Source: Theocolax elegans (taxonomy: Eukaryota > Arthropoda > Insecta > Hymenoptera > Cerocephalidae). From it: a DNA stretch of 64,000 bases. The notes under the pieces were generated by a model. That model worked only from the letters and a program-made list of their open reading frames with translations. It ran no database searches and had not been told where the DNA came from. This document shows positions 12,590 to 22,541 of the stretch, piece by piece. The stretch spans positions 42,144,769 through 42,208,768 of the forward strand of contig CM047428.1 in NCBI GenBank assembly GCA_026168455.1, given 5' to 3'. Every line of letters begins with the position of its first letter. The first letter of the stretch is position 1. Made by a program: the position numbers and the translations under genes.

Positions 12590-13156
12590 ATATGTTTTAT
12601 ACGTTTATACTAATGAAAAAATAGTAAGTAGTGCAAATAATTTATAATGTAATACAATTGCCACAAAATTACTAATATGTATAAGAAGATGTTTTGAAAA
12701 ATATTGTTATACTGATATTATTAATAAAGATATAGCCTGATGAGGATGGAGAATATCCATCGAAACGTCGTCAAATAAAAACATACATGGTTTGTTCATC
12801 AAAATCGAAAAAAACCTAATCCTTTTAAACATACTGCATGGACGACAAAATTATTCTACAATTAATTGGATTTGGACTGAAAATTCGTATCCTGACCAAC
12901 AATGTCCCATAACAACAATGATCAACAAGCATCTTTTTATACATATATAAGTAACACATATAGACGAGGCACTTTTTTGTTGCTGATGAATTGGCAGATA
13001 TAAAAGAAAAATTAAGTAAAGCTAAGTCACAACGAACTTTTTTATTGAATTGCAGACGTTTTGTCAGATTACCGATCCATTTACAAAATATGAAAAACAA
13101 TTTGAGGTATATACATGGTTTGTTCATCAAAATAAAAAAACCTAATCCCTTTAAAA
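12590..13156 (+). mobile_element. Penelope-like element 5' fragment
   Basis: The first ~270 nt match, inverted, the sequence at 60210-60490. Within it lies a CTGATGAG...GAAACG hammerhead-like motif, typical of Penelope terminal repeats. A frame follows whose N-terminal part (DIKEKLSKAKSQRTFLLNCR, then LPIHL) resembles the start of Penelope reverse transcriptases. The phrase CATGGTTTGTTCATCAAAAT occurs at both 12786-12805 and about 13115-13134, a short direct repeat bounding this piece. No RT core or GIY-YIG domain is present here. Confidence 0.65.
12731..12772 (+). ncRNA. hammerhead-like ribozyme motif (Penelope)
   Basis: The core CTGATGAG is followed by stem II GATGGA/TCCATC (12745-12750 with 12756-12761, loop GAATA) and then GAAACG. 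The Penelope family is known to carry hammerhead ribozymes in its terminal repeats. One extra G sits between the CTGATGA core and stem II, so the canonical pairing is off by one, and stems I and III are not obvious. It may be a decayed copy. Confidence 0.5.
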
Positions 13157-13967
13157 AAATCTTAAAATTTTACTTTCTGATGATAATACACATGTAATCT
13201 TCTCAAAATCTCTTGCTTGATATTTATTTAGTTTTGGAATAGAATTTTGGAGAGCTGTGGGCGTCATTGAAATTGTTTTAGCAATATCTTGAATGTCTTT
13301 CACAGCATTTTCTACTTCAATGAGAATACAACCTACTGGTAAATTATTAGAATTTGATTGACCATTTGGTTCATTGTTTTCTAATTCTTTTTGAATCATT
13401 TCATTTATTTTGTCTCTAGCTTCACGAATCACACTGCATTTATCGTGATATTTCATCGCTTTAACTAGTTCTTTTTCCTTTTTGAAAAATGCATTTTTGT
13501 AAGTATTTTCATTGCCTTTAAATTCATTGGTGTCTCTCCAAGGTTGAAACAGTAAAAGCAAAACAAAAAAGTACTCTTCTAGCTTGGAATCAGGGTTATT
13601 TTTATAATGATTTATTAAGTAAGGGTTTTTTTTGTAAAAGAAATTTTGTGGCACCTCATAGTATTCTACTTTACGAACAGGTTTTTTCTTTAAAACATCA
13701 AACCATTGAGCAAAATTATATAAGGATATCGATTCTAATTCTTTAGGTCGAAGTGGATAATATGTATCTTTTAAAGAATCATAATATATATCTGTAGAAT
13801 TACCAGGTAAGTTTCCTATTTCACACTTCTTTTATATCTAACCATATACTAACTGTATTGCGATCAGTTCCATTAAGAGGATGCTCTAAAAGAGTGTCTG
13901 CGGCTTCAATAGCTCCAATTTCTCTATGATTTAATGCTCTCATAGAGAAAGACCACAGGCGGCTACA

Positions 13968-14528
13968 TTACGATTGATTACACTTTATCTCTTGAAAATC
14001 TACCATGCTTTTTTCTCCTTTATTTCCATAACTGCTTATGTAACTTGTTAACACGTAAGATGACTCATAAATGAATTGTGCATCATTATTTCCTTCCCAA
14101 ATTATTAAAAGAGCAAGCATATAATCGTTTATGTTTTGTTTATCCTGACTCCGTGAAAAATCATAAAATCTACCCTTGTTTTTCAATTTCTTACGATTAG
14201 CTATTGAAACGGAAATAAATCTAAACACTAATTGATTTGTGACTGGTCGAAAAAATTCAAAACGACAGACACTTTTAAAACGAGTGGTCACACGTCTGTA
14301 AAGCTCTGGTGATGTATTTTTATCAGGTATTCGACAAGTAATATGTTGCAAAATAAACTGCTCAACTTCTTCATTACACGCTTTTCCATAAACCGGAGCA
14401 TTTTTTATCCAAAATAGACAATGATAATGAGGCATCCCTCTTCCTTGATATTCGACTGTGTAATAATAATGTAATATTTCACCAATAATTCGCGCAGAAG
14501 AAAGCAAATATGCAAAAATTGCTGTCAT
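13968..14528 (-). pseudogene. Helitron Rep (Helitron_like_N, HUH) domain
   Basis: The frame has EYQGRGMPHYHCLFWI, the HUH motif (His-hydrophobic-His) that binds the metal in rolling-circle Rep nucleases. Further on, SSYVLTSYISSYGNKGEK matches the region holding the catalytic tyrosines. The upstream and downstream Helitron pieces are on the same strand. The frame is open for 186 codons but its continuation towards the helicase (13654-13968) contains frame breaks. The domain would nick and join DNA strands during transposition. Confidence 0.8.
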
Positions 14529-14734
14529 CTTATTATGAAAATATAAAATACAATTATCTGCATTTATGCTGCAATTATCGTGCTTGTATCTCTGCTATCA
14601 TTTTCCTAATCATTAACTTCACGTATAAATGTAGCTATTTCTGGCCATAACCATTCACTAGGACTTAGGATAACGAAAGAAGTTACAGGTCCTCTTTTGG
14701 TCATGATACAATTTAAATCATTTCATATTTTGTT

Positions 14735-15403
14735 TCAGTAAGCTTCAGTACCTCTTAGGCGAGAGAAAACTGTATGAATATTCAAATTTTCTTCATCACT
14801 TCGCAAATTCTGTAACAAATCTTTTGCCGTGTATTTATAGTGTAGATTGTGAACATTTAATACATGAAAAATTTCGGCATTAATTTGACGCATCGTATTA
14901 TTAAACAATAAATAGAACAAGTATTGAATATTTAGCCTGAACTATTTATGTTTTGAAGTCAATCTAGATTTAATAAAGTCAAATTCTCTCATAGCCACAA
15001 CGCGATCTCCTTTTTGACCATCAATTCCAAGAGGGTAAAGATCGGGAAAACATTTTAGATCTAAATCTTTTTCACGTGCGTTTGAAGGATTAGCCAAATA
15101 GGTAACATTTGGTATAGTTTTGTATCAAGCTCATTTATTTTTTCTGATATAAAGGATATATTGAATACTGTTCATAGTATGAGTCTGATAAAGATGTTTG
15201 AGTCAATAAAGCAGCCGTTTGTGATAACTAGTTTCATTATTATTTAAAGCAGAAGTATTATGAATGTTTTCGTGCGCCGAATCAACCTTTTCAAGTGATT
15301 CAAAAGTGCGAAGTGATTCCATAAGCTCTGCTGGAGAATGTGGAATAATGCTATTTGCATAAAGGTTATTCCATTTCTTTAGAAAGTTTAGAGCTTCCCA
15401 CAC
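14735..15403 (-). pseudogene. Helitron polyprotein, region between DUF6570 and Rep
   Basis: Two short frames (15203-15403, with MWEALNFLKKWNNLYANSII, and 14735-14920, with FNNTMRQINAEIFHVLN) fall between the DUF6570-like and Rep parts in the expected order. They match the general composition of insect Helitron proteins but hold no catalytic motif that I can name. Stops separate them. Confidence 0.5.
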
Positions 15404-15830
15404 TCTTTTAATATCGACATAGTTTTTCCAAATAAATTTGCCTTTTGTATTACTTTTTGATTGCCTTTTTGATTACTTCTCACTAAAACGAATATTTCAT
15501 GGTTACTATTTAGAGGATCAGTATTTGGGCAAAGTTTGATCAACGTATGTTCCATTGGCAAAGGTAAATAAAAAGTTCTACCTTTTACTTTATCTAATTT
15601 ACAATGATACGGAACATTCGCTTGCATAACTGTTCCTGCTTTTATTACTGTTTGAAACGCTTTTGCACGTTGAATTAACATTTTTTCAAAATCGTTTCAG
15701 ATTTTAATTTCGTCAGGAATTTCTTTGACAAAAAGATTATTTAAAATGCAAGTAGATGGTAGAGAATATTTTTTTAATTTACCAATACAATATTTACATA
15801 CATAAGAGCTGTTAAATTCTTCCATGTCAT
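15388..15830 (-). pseudogene. Helitron DUF6570-like region
   Basis: The minus strand encodes YVCKYCIGKLKKYSLPSTCI, then NNLFVKEIPDEI, and after a break MLIQRAKAFQTVIKAG, PYHCKLDKVKGRTFYLPLPM and HEIFVLVRSNQ. This is the pattern of the DUF6570 domain found upstream of Helitron_like_N in arthropod Helitrons. The CxxC pair suggests metal binding. Function is unknown. A frame break lies near 15685-15700. Confidence 0.7.
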
Positions 15831-15920
15831 ATTACTGTTTTAGTTTCTCCCAGTAGTTGTCGACAATGTTAAAACCAAGTATGTCTGGTATTAAATTCAT
15901 TTCAACGTTATACTTTTTCA

Positions 15921-16121
15921 TCAATTTTTTTCGTCCAAACATATTTCACTTTTTGATCCTTTAAGAGAAACTTTACAATTAGCAGCTGCTACTATGTTTT
16001 TTAGTGAATTTACATCTATATTATTCAGAGCATCATCAATATTTTCAATACATTTATATAGTTGTTTTAGGAAGTGTGTCTGACGCTTTATTGTCCTCAG
16101 TTTAAAAAAATGTGCAGACAA
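15921..16121 (-). pseudogene. Helitron polyprotein fragment, unassigned
   Basis: A 66-codon frame (SAHFFKLRTIKRQTHFLKQL at its start) lies directly upstream of the DUF6570-like region on the same strand. It has no motif I recognise. Its position between DUF6570 and the interrupting block at 16130-17560 suggests it is part of the same polyprotein. Confidence 0.35.
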
Positions 16122-16183
16122 AATGCTGTGTGACGGGCATAACCATATATATATATATATGTATGGTTAGGCTCCAGTCACAT

Positions 16184-16256
16184 AGCGTATTAGCTCAAGC
16201 GATAGAGTATAAGCGCGCCACGCAAGAGGTCCGGGTTCAAGCCCGACTCTCGGAAG
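16184..16256 (+). other. tRNA-like sequence (SINE head or tRNA pseudogene)
   Basis: TTAGCTCAAGCGA resembles an A box and GGTTCAAGCCC a B box, 34 nt apart. A run of six T follows at about 16258, a possible polymerase III terminator. The acceptor stem does not pair, so this is not a working tRNA gene. A short AT-repeat hairpin precedes it. Confidence 0.55.
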
Positions 16257-16930
16257 ATTTTTTTAATTATTTAAATTAATTTATTTAAATAATTAATAAA
16301 TCAAAATTAATAAAATTTATAATTTTATTTAAAGATTTTTTTATTTTGCAAAATATACATATTCTGAAATTGAAATACGACTAAAATTAACTAAGTTGCA
16401 AATTTATATTGTTTATAGTTAATAATAATAAAATTTGAAATTATACAGTATATTATAATATTATAATATATAATTATACATGATATATATATATAAAATA
16501 TATGTGAGAAAAGTGATAAAAAATAAATAAGTATTTGATCAATAAATTAAAGTAAAATGAATTCAAATTAAAATTAAGATTGTTTTTCACGTTTGTTAAT
16601 TATTATATTAATATAAGATTCAGATTTTGAAAAATAATGTAAATTAATATAAAGACAGAGAGGTTGACGACCCTGTGCCAAAATTATATGAAACAACAAA
16701 GAAGATAATGAGAAGAGAGGGAAACCGAAAACTCCAGCTGTAGGTGTGAAGAAGGTGGGAGAGCAGTCCCCACCTCTAACCAAAGGTACAAAACCGGCCG
16801 TCTCGCTGTCGAATTCAGCATTCTCCTCGAGCTGTAAGGCGAGGAAGGAAGCACCCTCCTCGCCAATTCTAGAAATAAATAAATTTTGTAAGTTTAATCA
16901 AACAGCTAGAGGTGTGATGTTCATTTAAAA
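16257..16930. other. AT-rich then GC-richer non-coding stretch
   Basis: No gene is recognisable. 16260-16660 is AT-rich. 16680-16870 is GC-richer and holds two isolated hairpins (GGTGGG/CCCACC near 16753 and GGCGAGGA/TCCTCGCC near 16838-16864) that may be diverged relatives of the array immediately downstream. Confidence 0.4.
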
Positions 16931-16933
16931 GGT

Positions 16934-17287
16934 ACTTGGACAAGATGGAATGCTGGAATCATTCCAATCTTTACCCAAGTCCTTTTATCCTTTGAAGCCA
17001 ATTCCTTAAAATACATTCGGACGAAAAGGAGCGCTAGATTCGCTTTTTATTCTACCCGAATTATTTTTCCTTTTTTCCATAGAAAAACAATCAGATGATG
17101 TGGAATACTGGATTTATTCCAACATCTACCTGATTTTTTTACATAATATATTCACCAAAGAGTTTATTGGGCGAGGCCGAACGCTGGATTCGTTCGAACC
17201 TCTATCCAACCTCTTATTCCATTAAAATGTCCAGAAATCGTTCTGGGATGAGAAGAAACACTGGATTTGTTTCTAATCTACCCCAGA
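16934..17287 (+). repeat. array of five covarying hairpins, ~77-nt period
   Basis: Loops start at 16953, 17034, 17108, 17184 and 17261. Each unit has an outer stem, a 2/3-nt internal loop (AC, AT or GC opposite TAC or TAT), a 2-5 bp middle stem, usually a bulged A on the 3' side, an inner 6-8 bp stem and a 7-nt loop CTGGATT (variants CTGGAAT, CTAGATT). Outer stems differ: ACTTGG/CCAAGT, ATTCGG/CCGAAT, AATCAG/CTGATT, TTGG/CCAA, TCTGGG/CCCAGA. Both arms change together while unpaired bases stay fixed. No coding frame explains it. Confidence 0.8.
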
Positions 17288-17584
17288 CGTTTTCACTGCA
17301 TACATTTATTTCGGTCCTGATAAAAATAAATGTATTTTATGTAAAGGGATAAAAATAAGCCCGTTACAGCTGAGTTTTAAAAATTTTGATTTGCAAAGTA
17401 AGGGCTGAGAATAACAAATGAGAGGGTGACCACTCTTATCTGAAATTAATTGGAATGTATAGTAGTCAACTTTTTACAAGAAATCCCAAGCAGTTATGTA
17501 AGTTAAATCAAGTAAATTCTCAAATAAACATTTTATTTCTTTCAAGATATCTAGATCAACTGTTTTGCAAAACATATTGTTTTC

Positions 17585-18145
17585 TCACACTTTATTTTGT
17601 CTTTTTGTCTCTACCAATGGTAAAATATTTGTAGACTGTCCATTATTGTTTAAGACGATCGTGCCAAATTCTTTCTTGTCGAAATTATACGTTGCTTCTG
17701 CAAAAAATGCTTCTGTGCTAGATGTATATTTACGCAAGCCACATAAGGCCGTAAGAGCATATTCTACATTTTCATCAACGTTAATATCTCCTAGTCGGGT
17801 TTTGGACATTTCAACGGCATTTTTGCAATTTCTCAATGCTCTTTTTATTTTCGAGATATAATCATCTCGTATGTATATAATTTTTTTTACTAAATATTCA
17901 GCTTCCATTCTACAATCTATCAAAGATGACATATTTGATGATAACTTTTTCATAACATTTTCAATATACTTTTCTTTTGATCGAAGTAGATTTTTTGTAT
18001 TATTTTTAACGGTGATTGATTTATACTTTTTCTTAATTTTTTTGGCTAATAAATATTTGGAATTAATCACATCAATTACACGTTTCAAAAGGGGCGACAC
18101 CTTACCATTTGAACTGTCTGTTTTTACTTTAATTTTTAATTTCAA
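17585..18145 (-). pseudogene. Helitron-associated protein segment, function unknown
   Basis: A 186-codon frame, very lysine-rich with predicted helices (KLIKK-type spacing), contains NVEYALTALCGLRKYTSSTE and FFAEATYNFDKKEF. It follows the basic linker and precedes the interrupted DUF6570 region on the same strand, so it probably belongs to the Helitron polyprotein. No catalytic motif is visible. It stops at 17585. Confidence 0.45.
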
Positions 18146-18428
18146 TTCACGTTTGCGTTTTCTGTTAAAAACTATTTATTCTTTATGATTTTCGTTATAT
18201 ATTTTTTGACATTTTATCTTTATTTCTCTTATAATATTCACGTTTTTTGCAAAGAAATTTTTAATTTCGATTCAGTCTTTGTTTGTACGAGAGGAACATT
18301 ACCTGAAGAAATTTCTTTAATATCAGTATTTGAATGATAAGTAGGCTTTTCTACAAGATTTGTTGTTTCTTTCTGCAAATTGTTATTTATAGAAATTTCA
18401 CTACTAGATTGTATGCCATTTATTTCAT

Positions 18429-18614
18429 CTATGTGGATTTTTTTTGTTTTTTTCTATGATAACGAATTTTTTTAATTTCATTTAGCCTTTCTTTATTTTC
18501 GTTATAATATTTCCGTTTTCTTTGTAATATGTGACTATTATTGTTTTGATAATTACTAGAATTAGTTTGAAATGGTTCAAATTCACTATTATTTTTGTAA
18601 TCGTCTTTTAGCAA
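18429..18614 (-). pseudogene. basic linker of Helitron polyprotein
   Basis: The frame contains RKRKYYNENKERLNEIKK and RYHRKKQKK. Repeated K/R-x-YY-x-x-N-K motifs of this kind are common at the N-terminal side of arthropod Helitron proteins; a second such phrase (REYYKRNKDK) lies near 18200-18250. It is probably nuclear-targeting or DNA-binding. The surrounding minus strand has several stops. Confidence 0.4.
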
Positions 18615-19170
18615 TGAGGTAACAGCTACGACCTTACATTTATCAATCTATGTCAAAGAATTTTTTTTTGTATTATCTAAAGTATTATTACAGTATGAAG
18701 TATCAAAATTTAATTTTAATTGGTAAATTTTGGCTTTCATTTAAATTTATTGATTTTTTTTCCTGCTTTAATTCACATTTTTCTTGCGAAAGTATTATTT
18801 TTGTTTCGGTAATTTTTTTGTATTCCCAATTACATTATTATCGATGCACTTATCGACTTTAACAGTTTTATTGGTACTAACAAGAACCTTCTTAGCATTA
18901 CTATTAACTAATTGATGCTCCGTGTCATTTCTAATATTTGTTACATCAATCTTTTTCTTCGCAGAGTTCAATAATGTGTTTGCTGATGATCGGTGAATTT
19001 CGTAGTATCTATATTTGTATTTGTATTTGTATTTGTAACAGCTCAGCCAAATTGAATTTCTTTGCTAACACTGAAACCTTTTTTATTTTATTTATCTCTT
19101 GCAAAAAAATCATGTATATATCTGTAGCATTATTTGGCCAAGGAATTTGCCTAACATTCAAATCATCAAT

Positions 19171-19960
19171 TCACAACCATTTATTGTTGTTACGTACCAT
19201 GCTTGTGTAATAACCAGATGATATACTAGTACCGTGGTGAAAGATAGCGCTTATAACCTTATACTTTTTATTACCAATTACAACTTTTTCATTTTGCACA
19301 TTCCGCATTCGCAAATTGCAAATTTTCGATGTTACTCCCGTTTTGTAATCAATAGAAAATAATTGTGATTGTAATACTATGTACGAATTAAATGTACAAA
19401 ATTGTAACTTTTTAAGCAATTGAAAGTTACATCCATGTTTACATTGCATCTCAAGAGGATTCCATCACTCTAAATTATAATTAATAAGATCCTGTAAATT
19501 GGTAATATTTTGTCTAACTTCGGGAATACAAAGTGATAATATATAACTAGGTACAGAATTTACAACACTTTCTTCATTGCAAGTAAGACAGTTTATAACT
19601 GTGGTTATTTCATGTTTAAAAATTGATTGTAAGTTATTGGAACGATTTAACATAAAAGTAAAAAATTCAGAAACATCTTATTGGCGAGTGCAACTAAACT
19701 CTTTATGAGCGAAAAGCCTAACTTCTTTGATATTAATTATACCTTTAAAAATATAATCTTGAAGCGCATGTAGTAATGCATTTTTATAAGGATTTTGAAC
19801 AAATTTTAGTACTAAACTTTTGCAACTTAATAAACTTTGCATTATCGAATTCGCATAGCATGAAACATTGTCGACATTAGGTAATTCAACAATATCCACA
19901 ACATTTTCTGAATGCTGTTTTAACTTTTCGAGCTGTTGGAGTGGTGGAGTAAAACAAATA
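19171..19960 (-). pseudogene. ubiquitin-specific-protease-like (C19) domain
   Basis: The minus strand reads, with two breaks, VELPNVDNVSCYANSIMQSL (the Cys box of USPs: N..N.CYANS..Q), a CxxC pair (NCLTCNEE) and a Cys/His stretch, then SAIFHHGTSISSGYYTSMV and NNNKWL. The last is the His box, where the usual SGHY is SGYY, so the catalytic His appears replaced. USPs remove ubiquitin. The frame is open back to the copia LTR at 19964, so the copia insertion split it. The domain lies upstream of Helitron parts on the same strand and is probably a captured host domain. Confidence 0.65.
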
Positions 19961-19963
19961 CAC

Positions 19964-20227
19964 TGTGAGGTTTTAGTAATAATATAATATAAAATAATAA
20001 AGTGGCAAAAGCTTGTTCACACGTCCGACTACATCGGAGTCTTGGCGTAGAGTCTTATAGAGTATAGTACATAATAGGCACTGAGAGTATAGACGCGAGA
20101 CATGCGCGGTATGCTTGCTCTCGCGTGAGCTCGTATGACTGCACAAAATCGTTGTAAACCAATAGATGGCGCGACGTATACGATTTCGGAGTAATATAAC
20201 GATCATAAATATTTACATATTACAACA
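19964..20227 (-). repeat. copia 3' LTR
   Basis: On the minus strand the LTR starts TGTTGTAATATG directly after a purine-rich tract (TTTAGGAGGCG) and ends CCTCACA, giving TG...CA ends over 264 bp. It lies 57 bp downstream of the copia pol stop. A phrase in it (CGTCGCGCCATCTATTGGT) recurs in altered form at 52801-53018. The 5' LTR is not in the window. Confidence 0.75.
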
Positions 20228-20283
20228 CGCCTCCTAAATTTTATGATCGTGATTTCATACAAACATTATCTACTTTTCGCAAT

Positions 20284-22530
20284 TCATAACAATCTTAACG
20301 CTTGTCTGTTTTTCAAAAACTTGGTTTTATCTAGACTTTTAGTCAGCATATCTGCTAAGTTTGAATTTGAATATATTTTTACAATGTTGATAATTCCGTT
20401 TTCATAATTTTCATTTATGAAATGATATTGCACTTCAATGTGCTTCGAGTTTTTTGTAAAATTTCCGAATTGAGCAATCGCAATTGCTCCTGAGTTATCC
20501 TCGTACATGTTAATTGGTTTGTCGAATTTTACATCAAATGATTCACTTAACAAATTTCTAAGAAACAGTACTTCTGTTATTGCTTCTGACATAGCAGTGT
20601 ATTCTGCGAAAGTTGAACATTTTGTTACCGATGTTTGTTTATGTGTTTTCCAAAAAATTAAGTTACCAAATAATCTAATTACAAAACCTGTTGTAGATTT
20701 TCTATCTACACTATCACCTGCATAATCAGAATCTACCATACAATCTAGTATTTCTGTATTAACATTGTCGCAGTAAGTTAATTTTAAGTCTTTAGTTTTA
20801 TACAAATACTTTAAAATTCTCATTGCGTATTTATAATGCGTTTGATCATAACAATTTTGGTATCGACTTAAGTAATTTACGCTATATGTTATATCTGTCC
20901 TTGTGCCTGTACTTATATATAATAATTCACCAATTAAATTTCTGTATTTTATATTTTCATCAATCTCAAATGCTGGTTCTAGTTTTAGATTTGACTCCAT
21001 TGGAGTATCATATAATTTTCCTTTTCCAGATTATATTTTACAACTAAAGATTCAATATAATTTGTTTGACTTAAGGTCATTTTATTTCTATTTTCACTAT
21101 AATCTATATCAATACCAATATAACTTTTAATTTTTCCTAAATCTTTCATTGCAAATCTTTTCAATAGACTAGTTTTGACTTGACTTATTTTATGTTTGTC
21201 TTTGCAACAGATTAAAAGATCATCAACAAATACTAATATATATATTGGATCTTTACTTGAATTATTTACATAAAGACAGTAATTGTAGTTGCTTCTCACA
21301 AAGTTTAAACTTTCAATGAATTTATTGAAACAATCATACCAAGCCCTTGGGCTTTCTCTCAAACCGTATAAAGCCTTTTGCAACTTGCAAACTTTATTGT
21401 CACCAGTTTCATAACCTTTCGGTTCATTTATATACACTTCAGTTTTTACATCGCCATTTAAAAAAACTGTCTCTACATCCATTTGTTCTATAGTAAATTA
21501 TTTTTGCAATTGTAGGATAATAAAATTTTCAAAGTTTGCATTTTACCTATTGGAGAATAAACATTTTCTAAATATTCTTTTTTTTCATATAATTGACTGT
21601 AAAAATATTAATTAATTTAGTTATACTACAGTCGACATAAGTAATATTTTATTAAATATTCTTTTTGTTGGAATCCCCTTACAACTAATCTTGCTTTATA
21701 AATATTGTTATTTTTCTTTTTATAGACCCATTTTACATCAATTATTTTTTTGTCTTTTGGCTTTTCAACAATTTGCCAAGTATTATTTTTCTTAAGACTA
21801 TTTATCTCAGAATCCATGGCAATTTGCCATTGTTTATAATCTTTCGAATTTATCGCCTCCTCAAATGTATTCGGTACATTTGCATCAATATAATTTATAT
21901 AAATAAAATGTGATACTGGATTGCCATATCTATTTACCGGACTTTTGTTTCTATCTGATTTTCTTTTGACAGTTAAAATTTTATCATTTTCATTTTTTCT
22001 TTCAATATCGTTCTGAGTATTATCTCTACTTTTCCCGAAGGTATGAGTAGATGATAATAGATTAGTTTTATTAGAATTTGTCTTACATTCATCAATTTCA
22101 GATTCGCTTTCCAGTATATCATTTTCTTTATTTATTAAATCGTTATTCTCAAAATCTTTATCTTTTTCAACATCATTCTTATCTAAGCAAATAATTTGTA
22201 TATTTTCTTCAACTACTTGAACATGTCTGGCATTTATTATTTTATTATTAATTAAAACTCTGTAGCTATTTTCATTATAACCAACTAATACGCCTAATTT
22301 AGCTTTATCGTCCCATTTGCTTGTTCGCAATGCTTCTGGTATTCTTACAAAGACTCGACTTCCGTAAATTTTTAAATAATCGACATGTAGTTTTTTTCCG
22401 AAAAATATTTCGAGCTGTATTTGCAATTGTACGATTTTTTAAATACGCAACTGTTTTCATAATTTCGGGCCAATATCGTCTATGAATTTTTGCTTCTCTC
22501 ATTAAACATCTACCCATATCTATTGCAGAT
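20284..22530 (-). pseudogene. Ty1/copia pol, 5'-truncated
   Basis: Minus-strand segments give, in order, the end of the integrase (MGRCLMREAKIHRRYWPEIM, LKNRT), a linker with KLGVLVGYNE, the reverse transcriptase (LNGDVKTEVYINEPKGYE, YGLRESPRAWY, LVFVDDLLIC with the FVDD active site) and the copia RNase H (DSDYAGDSVDRKSTTGF, SGAIAIAQ, KHIEVQYHFI). A deletion or frameshift at about 21480-21630 removes or garbles the RT start. Sequence 5' of the integrase middle is missing: the element abuts Ty3 sequence at about 22530-22545. Confidence 0.85.
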
Positions 22531-22541
22531 CTGTTATATCC

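Larger units (their letters stand above)
11466..13654 (-). pseudogene. Helitron Pif1-like helicase, fragmented
   Basis: In minus-strand order: 13654-13151 has LLLLFQPWRDTNEFKG and, later, LNKYQARDF, the region preceding helicase motif I. About 12270-12230 has SGFGGTGKSF, a Walker A motif. About 12180-11990 shows TAPTRIAA, then LPVEQEGTAKYK and LIILDEISVVSN (Walker B, DE). About 11740-11466 gives LFSYDELNI, MRQLKDKQF and DILSRMRLG of helicase domain 2. The enzyme would unwind DNA during rolling-circle transposition. Frameshifts and the nested SINE and Penelope insertions make it dead. Confidence 0.8.
11466..19960 (-). mobile_element. Helitron remnant with captured USP-like domain
   Basis: Minus-strand fragments read in a consistent order from about 19960 down to 11466: USP-like peptidase, basic linker, coiled region, DUF6570-like region, Helitron_like_N (Rep, HUH) and Pif1-type helicase. 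This domain order is that of large insect Helitron polyproteins. The element is riddled with stops and carries a SINE (11769-11976), a Penelope fragment (12590-13156), a hairpin-bearing block (about 16130-17560) and a copia insertion at its 5' end. I could not identify the 5' TC or 3' CTRR termini. Confidence 0.75.

Noticed and set aside
16934..17287. CRISPR array or tRNA cluster
   Set aside because: Units are not identical repeats with unique spacers. The 7-nt loops resemble anticodon loops, but no cloverleaf can be drawn, and the context is eukaryotic.
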